The notes beneath the pieces are model-generated. The model was not told where the DNA came from. It saw only the letters and a program-made list of their open reading frames with translations, and ran no database searches. Positions 19,773 through 26,434 of a stretch of 64,000 bases of DNA are shown here, piece by piece (the stretch's first letter is position 1; the number at the start of each line of letters is the position of its first letter). Source of the stretch: Pseudomonas gessardii (GTDB lineage Bacteria; Pseudomonadota; Gammaproteobacteria; Pseudomonadales; Pseudomonadaceae); assembly GCF_001983165.1 (NCBI RefSeq), contig NZ_MNPU01000023.1:1-64000 (forward strand), read 5' to 3'. The position numbers were made by a program, and so were the translations under genes.

Positions 19773-21110
19773 ATGATCGAATCCGTCGAATCCTTCCTTG
19801 CCCGCCTCAAAAAACGCGACCCGGACCAGCCGGAATTCCACCAAGCTGTGGAAGAAGTCCTACGCAGCCTGTGGCCTTTTCTTGAAGCCAATCCCCACTA
19901 CCTGACCTCGGGCATTCTGGAGCGTATCTGCGAGCCGGAACGGGCCATTACCTTCCGGGTATCGTGGGTCGATGACCAGGGCAAGGTCCAGGTCAATCGC
20001 GGTTTCCGTATCCAGATGAACAGCGCCATCGGCCCCTATAAAGGCGGCTTGCGCTTTCACCCGTCGGTCAACCTGGGGGTGCTGAAATTCCTCGCTTTCG
20101 AGCAGACCTTCAAGAACTCCCTGACCTCGCTGCCCATGGGCGGCGGCAAGGGCGGCTCGGACTTTGACCCCAAGGGCAAGAGCGACGCCGAAGTCATGCG
20201 TTTCTGCCAGTCGTTCATGAGCGAGTTGTACCGCCATATTGGCGCGGACGTGGACGTACCGGCCGGCGATATCGGCGTGGGTGCCCGGGAAATCGGTTTC
20301 CTGTTTGGCCAGTACAAGCGCCTGAGCAACCAATTCACCTCGGTATTTACCGGCAAGGGCATGAGCTACGGCGGCAGCCTGATCCGCCCGGAAGCCACCG
20401 GTTTTGGTTGTGTGTACTTTGCCGAGGAGATGCTCAAGCGCCAGGGCCAGCGCGTCGAAGGCAAGCGTGTGGCGGTTTCCGGCTCAGGCAACGTCGCGCA
20501 ATACGCGGCACGCAAGGTCATGGACCTGGGCGGCAAGGTGATTTCCCTGTCCGACTCCGAAGGCACCCTGTACTGCGAGAGCGGCTTGACCGAGGAACAA
20601 TGGTCGGCCCTGTTGGAGCTGAAAAATGTGCAGCGCGGACGCATCAGCGAACTGGCCTCGCGTTTCGGCCTGGAATTCCGTGCCGGCCAGGCCCCCTGGG
20701 AACTGGTGTGCGACATCGCCCTGCCATGCGCGACCCAGAACGAACTGGACGCCGAAGCCGCCCGCACCCTGCTGCGCAACGGCTGCATCTGCGTGGCCGA
20801 AGGCGCCAACATGCCCACCACCCTGGAGGCTGTGGATATCTTTATCGAAGCGGGCATCCTGTTCGCCCCGGGCAAGGCGTCGAACGCCGGCGGCGTGGCC
20901 GTGAGTGGCCTGGAAATGTCGCAAAACGCCATGCGCCTGCTGTGGACCGCCGGTGAAGTGGACAGCAAGCTGCACAACATCATGCAGTCGATCCACCATG
21001 CCTGCGTGCACTACGGTGAAGAAAACGGCCGGGTCAACTACGTGAAAGGCGCGAACATCGCCGGTTTTGTGAAAGTGGCGGATGCGATGCTGGCGCAGGG
21101 CATTGTCTAA
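19773..21110 (+). CDS. gdhA: NADP-specific glutamate dehydrogenase
   Basis: The 445-aa hexameric-type GDH aminates 2-oxoglutarate to glutamate with NADPH. The catalytic region LPMGGGKGGSDFDPKG (about residue 122) and the Rossmann motif VAVSGSGNVAQYAA (about 236) are clear. Length and the N-terminal VESFLARLKKRDPDQPEFHQ match the NADP-dependent 450-aa class rather than the 1600-aa catabolic GdhB. It is preceded by a 348-bp region holding the ettA terminator and a REP pair, and presumably its own promoter. Confidence 0.95.
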   Translation: MIESVESFLARLKKRDPDQPEFHQAVEEVLRSLWPFLEANPHYLTSGILERICEPERAITFRVSWVDDQGKVQVNRGFRIQMNSAIGPYKGGLRFHPSVNLGVLKFLAFEQTFKNSLTSLPMGGGKGGSDFDPKGKSDAEVMRFCQSFMSELYRHIGADVDVPAGDIGVGAREIGFLFGQYKRLSNQFTSVFTGKGMSYGGSLIRPEATGFGCVYFAEEMLKRQGQRVEGKRVAVSGSGNVAQYAARKVMDLGGKVISLSDSEGTLYCESGLTEEQWSALLELKNVQRGRISELASRFGLEFRAGQAPWELVCDIALPCATQNELDAEAARTLLRNGCICVAEGANMPTTLEAVDIFIEAGILFAPGKASNAGGVAVSGLEMSQNAMRLLWTAGEVDSKLHNIMQSIHHACVHYGEENGRVNYVKGANIAGFVKVADAMLAQGIV

Positions 21111-21140
21111 GGCGCGACCTGAGCGACACCGATGATCCCT

Positions 21141-21249
21141 TGTGGGAATTGTCGAGCCCCAGCGAGGCTGCGATAGCGGTAGGTCAGTTACAGGTTGACT
21201 GCCTGGCCCAGCGCAATCGCAGCCTCGCTGGGGCTCGACAGCTCCCACA
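21141..21249. repeat. long inverted repeat (REP-like, GCGAGGCTGCGAT family)
   Basis: Left arm TGTGGGAATTGTCGAGCCCC plus AGCGAGGCTGCGATAGCG pairs with the right arm across a short spacer. A relative lies at 63087-63193. It sits between the convergent gdhA and lipoprotein genes and could serve as a terminator. Confidence 0.8.
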
Positions 21250-21253
21250 TTCG

Positions 21254-21610
21254 TTACTGGCTGCGATAGGCCCGTGCCGCGTCGCGATCCTTCTCCTGCT
21301 GCCAGGCGCGTTCGCGCTCATCCCAATGGCGTTCCCTATACTCATTGCGGTCTTCGTTCTCACGCATGGCCTTGCACTGGCGAAAGCCATCTTCCCAGCC
21401 TTCGGCATAGGCGCGGTCTTTCAAATAGCGCGGGACGTTTTTGCGAAACGTCCCGGTGATCACCCCGGCGGCCTGGCGCCCACTGGTGCAGCCATCGTCA
21501 AACCCGTCGGCGAAGGCCGGTGGATACCCCTTGGCCAGTAACTCATCATGGGTGGATTGGCAGCCTGAAAGCGCCATCACCACCCCCAGCATCACCGCGA
21601 ACCGCCACAT
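21254..21610 (-). CDS. small hypothetical lipoprotein
   Basis: The 118-aa protein begins MWRFAVMLGVVMALSGC, a lipoprotein signal with lipobox ALSGC; Cys17 would be acylated. The mature part has GFDDGCTSGRQAAG and a C-terminal tail very rich in Arg, Glu and Asp that is likely helical. The ATG at 21610 is preceded by GGGAG. Similar short lipoproteins are common in Pseudomonas, but I know of no function. It converges on gdhA. Confidence 0.75.
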   Translation of the reverse strand: MWRFAVMLGVVMALSGCQSTHDELLAKGYPPAFADGFDDGCTSGRQAAGVITGTFRKNVPRYLKDRAYAEGWEDGFRQCKAMRENEDRNEYRERHWDERERAWQQEKDRDAARAYRSQ

Positions 21611-21716
21611 CTCATACTCCCTGGCCATTAAGTGGCCCATATGGGAAGTCTAGAAGGGGATTCGTCGGGGAGATGTGAAGGCCGGGTGAGCAATTTGTTG
21701 GGGGGATATTTTTTGT

Positions 21717-21743
21717 GGTGAGCGAGCAAGCCCGCTCGCCACA
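21717..21743. repeat. single REP element
   Basis: A solitary palindrome, GTGAGCGAGCAAGCCCGCTCGCCAC, lies between the nuclease gene and the lipoprotein gene. It has no inverted partner. Confidence 0.65.
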
Positions 21744-21765
21744 GGGATCCCAGGCCGTCTGCTCG

Positions 21766-22851
21766 TCAGTCGTAATACCCTACGGTTTTTTTCAGGTGAT
21801 CTGAGTATTCGTAAATCTCATCGATGGATGAAATTGCATGCCGGGTTTCATTCTTTTCTTCATCAAAAATACCGATGTATTTCTGACTGCGGTTGAAGTG
21901 AAGTCGGCAAATGGGCTTGCGATTATTATCGTCGAGCAAAATCCCGAAGTAGCTTTGTGTATCTCGTTGTACGATCCGCTTGGCATCGACCACTGAGCGC
22001 ACGACCGCTCTTACGATGTGATAGCCCTCAAGTTCTTCAAGTGTTGTCAGAACTTTTTCCTCTGACTCGTCGCGTTCAGTGCTGGCTGTATTGGCGCTGG
22101 CAGAGACGGGTAGAGAGGTTATGGTTGGCTGGATAGCGCCACTCATGGCTGATTTGAGTCGATCATTGATTTGGTCGTTGAGAAACTGGCTTAAGGCTTT
22201 TCGGGTCAGCTCATAAAATTGCTCACGGACTTTTTGTGTAATGACGCCTTCATACACCCGAGACGCGAACACTTTGACAAAGTCATCCTCGGGCTTGCTG
22301 ACCTGTGATGCGATGACCTTTTTGATTTGACTGACGTACTTCAGCTCACCAGCTGCATTGATGATTGAGTCGACATCAAAGGCAGACTTCGTCAGTTTGG
22401 TCAGTTCCGGGACTGAGTACTCATCGATGTCTAGAAGGTCCAGCTCGAGAAACGGCTTTTCATCCATTTTGTTAGGCGCATCCAGGTCCGTAAAAAACTT
22501 ATAGACCTGACCGTTGGTGAGAATTGAGATTCGTGCACTCGTAACATGAAAGTAGCGAAACAGCTGCGACGCGTGATTGAGGTTCAATGGCTCACCGATT
22601 TTTTTGCATTCGATGAGTATTTGAACCTCGCCTTCCTTCATGATTGCGTAATCAATTTTTTCACCCTTTTTTGTCCCGATATCACAGACAAATTCGGGGG
22701 TCACTTCCTGGGGATCAAAGACGTCGTAACCCAACACCGTGTTGATAAATGGCATGACAAACGCATTTTTTGTAGCTTCTTCTGTTTGAATGGCAGGCCC
22801 CTGCAAGCGAACTTTTGCGGCCAGACTGGTGAGCTTTTCGAAAAATTCCAT
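21766..22851 (-). CDS. lone HsdR-N-type PD-(D/E)XK nuclease-like protein
   Basis: The 361-aa protein resembles the N-terminal nuclease domain of type I restriction subunits. It has a putative active site, IDYAIMKEGEVQILIECKK (about residues 66-84), which gives the Asp and Glu-x-Lys of the PD-(D/E)XK fold. No HsdR helicase domain follows and no hsdM or hsdS is nearby. After residue 235 comes a linker rich in Ser, Thr and Ala. A C-terminal domain of about 100 aa follows (SYFGILLDDNNRKPICRLHF...), perhaps for binding. The gene appears more AT-rich than its neighbours, suggesting acquisition. Function (defence, DNA processing or other) is not known. Confidence 0.7.
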   Translation of the reverse strand: MEFFEKLTSLAAKVRLQGPAIQTEEATKNAFVMPFINTVLGYDVFDPQEVTPEFVCDIGTKKGEKIDYAIMKEGEVQILIECKKIGEPLNLNHASQLFRYFHVTSARISILTNGQVYKFFTDLDAPNKMDEKPFLELDLLDIDEYSVPELTKLTKSAFDVDSIINAAGELKYVSQIKKVIASQVSKPEDDFVKVFASRVYEGVITQKVREQFYELTRKALSQFLNDQINDRLKSAMSGAIQPTITSLPVSASANTASTERDESEEKVLTTLEELEGYHIVRAVVRSVVDAKRIVQRDTQSYFGILLDDNNRKPICRLHFNRSQKYIGIFDEEKNETRHAISSIDEIYEYSDHLKKTVGYYD

Positions 22852-23115
22852 ATAAGCCTCTTACCTATTCAGATCCGTGTATAGACATGGTGGCAATTTG
22901 ATTGCTAGCCGATACTAGACACAAAACCCCACAAAGAGAATTGAGTAAGAGCAACTTTGTGGTAACCACAGAAAAGCTAAAACTTTCCTGAAATTTCCTT
23001 CTTATATATCAATGAGTTGGGATCTGACGAAAAATATGATTGTGTTTGCAGCGAGAACTGTTCGCTGGACCGGGATGAGTTCGTCCGACAATGAGCCCGA
23101 AAGGCACGGGTGGGG

Positions 23116-23418
23116 TTATGCGGTGGGTTGCGCGAGGGCAGCGTGTTCGGCCAGTTCCTGCTGGATGAAGGCGGCAATCATCGCGCGATACACCTGCTCG
23201 GTGACGTCGGGGTTGGCGCCAAGGGTTTGCGCCAAATCGCGAACCTTGCTGATGACCTGTTCGACGCGCTGGGGCGCCTTGACCCCATCGCTGTCTTTTT
23301 TGAAGTAGGCGGCCTGGGACACGAAACTGCCGCGCTCGGCCAGCAGGGCGACGATCTGGCGATCAAGGCGGTCGATGTTTTCCCGGACGTGTTCAAGGCT
23401 GGTGCAGGTAACGGCCAT
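23116..23418 (-). CDS. stand-alone AroQ-type chorismate mutase, PchB-like
   Basis: The 100-aa all-helical protein matches the AroQ/PchB fold: HVRENIDRLDRQIVALLAER in helix 1 with the substrate-binding arginines, AAYFKKD with the mobile-loop lysine, APQRVEQV, and a final IAAFIQQELAEH helix. PchB is an isochorismate-pyruvate lyase with weak chorismate mutase activity. Sequence alone does not decide which reaction this protein catalyses. There is no signal peptide and no siderophore or Phe/Tyr gene next to it. The main prephenate branch in pseudomonads is served by PheA. Confidence 0.82.
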   Translation of the reverse strand: MAVTCTSLEHVRENIDRLDRQIVALLAERGSFVSQAAYFKKDSDGVKAPQRVEQVISKVRDLAQTLGANPDVTEQVYRAMIAAFIQQELAEHAALAQPTA

Positions 23419-23447
23419 GTCGTAAGAACTCCTGGATGTTAAAAATG

Positions 23448-23702
23448 TGGGAGCGGGCTTGCCCGCGATGGCGGAGTGTCAGTTAACACGTGTGCTAGCT
23501 GACCCTTGGTCATCGCGGGCAAGCCCTAATGCCAGTCAGTTAAGCGGATTCTGCTTTCTGTAGGAGCGAGCTTGCTCGCGAAGGACGTCAACGATAACGC
23601 GTGTTTGCTAGGTAAACGCGGCGCTCTCAAGTTCTTCGCGAGCAAGCTCGCTCCTACAAAAAGGCTTAACTGACTGGCATTAGGGCAAGCCCGCTCCCAC
23701 AC
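23448..23702. repeat. outer REPIN (GTGGGAGCGGGCTTGCCCGCGAT), split by an insertion
   Basis: The left REP begins TGTGGGAGCGGGCTTGCCCG and the right REP ends GCCCGCTCCCACA. The right unit is interrupted after GGGCAAGCCC by a 156-bp insertion at 23527-23682. Confidence 0.85.
23527..23682. mobile_element. 156-bp MITE-like element with 19-bp TIRs inside a REPIN
   Basis: The ends are perfect 19-bp inverted repeats, TAATGCCAGTCAGTTAAGC (23527-23545) and its complement (23664-23682). The 10-bp host sequence GGGCAAGCCC is present on both sides (23517-23526 and 23683-23692), as expected of a target-site duplication. The interior is itself a REP pair (TGTAGGAGCGAGCTTGCTCG and complement, about 23560-23657). 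It has no coding capacity, so any transposase acted in trans. Confidence 0.85.
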
Positions 23703-23729
23703 TGGAATTTCAGTGGCCTTTGGGGCCGC

Positions 23730-25583
23730 TCAGTAGTGATACCACTTCAGCTCAAGCATCACTTCGTTCACCGGCGTTGCCAAGTGGCTGAACTCGCGCT
23801 GCGCACTCAGGCGCACACCCAGGTTACGTGACACTTCCCACTGTTGATTGAGGCTGATACTACGCCGTACCTCGCCATTGGTGAAAAAGTCGCCCTTGGC
23901 CTCCAGGCTCAGGTTGCCCAGCGGGTTTTTCCACAGCAGGCCGGTGTTGAAGCCGGCAGCGGGGGAGATGAATTCGTTGAAGTCATTGTTATGTTCCACG
24001 CGCACGGTGCCGAGGGCGAAGCCGAGCATGTCGTCGTGCAATTGCCAGGTGCCGCCGGCGCCACCGTTGACGTGGCTGACCAGGGTTTCGTCGTCATGCT
24101 TGCCCGGTACGCGCTCCAGGCCGCCGGTGACTTGCCAGGACAGTGGCTGCAATAGCTCATTGCGTGGGGTCAGGGAGCGGATGGTCGCCAGGTCCAGTTG
24201 CTGCAATTGCCAGTTGTTGCCTTCGTACTGGCGCAGTTTCATCTGCAGGATTTCGATCTGCGCGCCCAGGGGGAAGCCTTCGGCGTTGTCGTTGAGGTCG
24301 TGGTAGGCCATGCGCAGGCCGTATTCGCCGAAGGCCTTGTCGCCACGGGTGCCGATACCGGCTTGCCAGGTGCGCGATTCATGGCCGTTTTCCGGCAGGC
24401 CGGGGCGCTCGATCTGTAGGTCCGGCGCCGGGTTCTGGTTGATTGCCCGCAGCAACTCGAAACTGCGCTGGGAGCGTTCGCTGTCGCGCTCCAGGCCGTT
24501 GGCGCGATAGCGGCCCAGGCGGTAGGCGGCGTCGATGATCAGGGCCTGGCGGTCTTTGCCCAGGCTTTTGAACGTCGGGTCTTGCAATTGCTTCTGGTCA
24601 TCGCTGATCTTCAGCACCCATTGCTGCTCGGCACTGTCCAGGGGCTTGGCGCGCTCCAGCAACTCGCGCTCGCGGGATGGGCGGTAGTCGATCTTTTCCA
24701 CCAGGCCCGCGTCTTTCACCGCCTTTACCGTGTCGGTGGGGATGGCAGTCAGCGGGAACTGTTCGGTCAGGCGCAGGCCAGGGCGGGCCACTTGCAGCAG
24801 TTCCAGCAGGCGGTACGAGCAGTTTTCGTCGAAGAAGAAGTAGTCGAACTGGATCTGCTTGAGTTCCCACACGTGCTCGACCATGCGCTCGGTCTCGACC
24901 TGGGTCAGGTTCAGGCGGTATTCCCACAGGTCGCGGTTCTCCAGGCTGCGGTATTCCGAGAGTTTTTCCTGGTAGGGCACCAGGGCGAACAGGCCGGGAT
25001 AACCGCCCATCAGGCCTTTCCAGGCATAGAGGATGCTGTTGTCCGAGCCTTCGATGTAGGCGCCGAAGTTGATCGCGTAGCTGAGCAGCGCAGTCTTGTT
25101 GCTTTGCACGTCAGCCTGGTCAATGCGCAGCAAGGTATGGCCGAACATCGATGACGGGCTGTTGAGATAGGCCGCCGGGAAGATCATCACCGCGCTGTGG
25201 GGCGCGACGTCCTTGAACCATTGCTTGAACTCGGCGCAGTCCACGGCGGGCAGGTCGGTCAGCTGCAACTGGTCCTTGAGCCAGCGGGTGCGGGCCGGGT
25301 ACACGCATTGGGCATGTTTTTCGCCGAGGTTGGCCGGGGCGTACAGCGCATCCACGGTGGCCTTGAGCTCGGCGTCCGGGTGGTGCGCGCCGTCTTTGGC
25401 GAGGAAGAATTTCGGGTCGCTGACATAGCTGCGCCAGCCTTTGAGCTTGCCGGCTTCGTAGTGCCCCAGCGAGAGCCAGAACGGATCATTGGCCAGTTGC
25501 TGCAAACGTTGATCATCAAGGTGCGGCGCCGCAGATAGCGGGGCGCAGGCAAAGAGTGCCAGGCAGGCAAGGCGTTTGAGCAT
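23730..25583 (-). CDS. DUF4105 (Lnb N-terminal domain-like) periplasmic/outer-membrane protein
   Basis: The 617-aa protein begins with a signal peptide (MLKRLACLALFACAPLSA). A DUF4105 domain of roughly residues 25-300 follows, containing SSMFGHTLLRID and FDENCSYRLLELL; the conserved His and Cys suggest an NlpC/P60-like or LRAT-like hydrolase fold. The C-terminal half has alternating aromatic patterns ending MLELKWYHY, consistent with an outer-membrane beta-barrel. The start at 25583 is chosen for the signal peptide, though the ribosome site is weak. It lies downstream of a DUF3015 gene on the same strand, but a terminator separates them. No substrate is known to me. Confidence 0.8.
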   Translation of the reverse strand: MLKRLACLALFACAPLSAAPHLDDQRLQQLANDPFWLSLGHYEAGKLKGWRSYVSDPKFFLAKDGAHHPDAELKATVDALYAPANLGEKHAQCVYPARTRWLKDQLQLTDLPAVDCAEFKQWFKDVAPHSAVMIFPAAYLNSPSSMFGHTLLRIDQADVQSNKTALLSYAINFGAYIEGSDNSILYAWKGLMGGYPGLFALVPYQEKLSEYRSLENRDLWEYRLNLTQVETERMVEHVWELKQIQFDYFFFDENCSYRLLELLQVARPGLRLTEQFPLTAIPTDTVKAVKDAGLVEKIDYRPSRERELLERAKPLDSAEQQWVLKISDDQKQLQDPTFKSLGKDRQALIIDAAYRLGRYRANGLERDSERSQRSFELLRAINQNPAPDLQIERPGLPENGHESRTWQAGIGTRGDKAFGEYGLRMAYHDLNDNAEGFPLGAQIEILQMKLRQYEGNNWQLQQLDLATIRSLTPRNELLQPLSWQVTGGLERVPGKHDDETLVSHVNGGAGGTWQLHDDMLGFALGTVRVEHNNDFNEFISPAAGFNTGLLWKNPLGNLSLEAKGDFFTNGEVRRSISLNQQWEVSRNLGVRLSAQREFSHLATPVNEVMLELKWYHY

Positions 25584-25635
25584 AGGGGGGCAACTTAAGT
25601 CGGAATAAATAAAGACCCGGGAAAGGGGCAGGTCC

Positions 25636-25669
25636 AAAAAATAAAACCCGCGCCGGGTAAGGGCGCGGG
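25636..25669 (-). terminator. terminator of the DUF3015 gene
   Basis: On the minus strand CCCGCGCC-CTTACC-GGCGCGGG is followed by TTTTATTTTTT. Confidence 0.9.
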
Positions 25670-25679
25670 CAGGTCGAGC

Positions 25680-26168
25680 TTAAGCCTGGGTAGCGTATTT
25701 CGCCAGGCGGGCATCGCCCTTGAGAACAGCGATGGTGTTGGAGTGCACGTCTTCTGCGGTCACGTCAGCCTTGCTGAAGATTTGCTGGAAGTGTTCGTGA
25801 GTCACCGCGGCGAAGTGGTCGCGGTCTTCAGGGGCAACGCCCAGGACCACGGCATAGGTGGTCAGTGCTTCGCCATTGCCTTTGGCCATGTCTTCGGACA
25901 GCTCGTTCATCATGCCATTCATGGCAATCCACGATTTGCCGCCGTAAGTCAGCGCGCTGTTGGTGCTGCAACCGTTGGTGCCCGAGGTCATGCCGAAGGT
26001 GGCGTTACCGGAGGTGCCGTTGGTGGTAGAAGCCAGGAAGTGGGCTGGCGTGCCGCGCTGGCCTTCAAACAGCATGTTGCCCCAACCGCAGTTCGGGCCA
26101 CCTGGCGCTTCGGCCATTGCATTGAGGGAGACAACGGTGAAGAGAGTACCGAGAAGGATCCGTTTCAT
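25680..26168 (-). CDS. DUF3015 family exported protein
   Basis: The 162-aa protein has a signal peptide (MKRILLGTLFTVVSLNAMA) and the DUF3015 pattern: GPNCGWGNMLFEGQRG with two conserved cysteines (NCGWG and NGCSTN) that probably form a disulfide, then a helical C-terminal half. The family is exported in gamma-proteobacteria and uncharacterised. It is next to a DUF4105 gene on the same strand but has its own terminator, so a shared role is only suggested by proximity. Confidence 0.85.
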   Translation of the reverse strand: MKRILLGTLFTVVSLNAMAEAPGGPNCGWGNMLFEGQRGTPAHFLASTTNGTSGNATFGMTSGTNGCSTNSALTYGGKSWIAMNGMMNELSEDMAKGNGEALTTYAVVLGVAPEDRDHFAAVTHEHFQQIFSKADVTAEDVHSNTIAVLKGDARLAKYATQA

Positions 26169-26434
26169 AGCTTTGTTCTCTTAGTGTGCAAACCAATGGA
26201 CAAGGGTTCAGGCGCCTCAAGGCGCCCTAGGGGCCAGTTATTTAGTCCAACCCGCGCAGTTTGGAGTTTAGGCATGTTCCAAGGGTTCCGTGGTTTTTTG
26301 TAAAACAATCAGTGCAGACTGGTTTTTTTGCAGGCGTCATCCCGTGTCTATGCTTTACCTCAGTCGTGCCTTGCCAGCCGGCTACGCACGGCGCCAGAAT
26401 GCCGCCATTGCCCCGCCTGATGTAAGGAAGCCCG

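Noticed and set aside
22940..22982. CCACAAAG/CTTTGTGG inverted repeat upstream of the nuclease gene
   Set aside because: Short arms with an 18-nt spacer in an AT-rich gap; no T-run or link to a known regulator.
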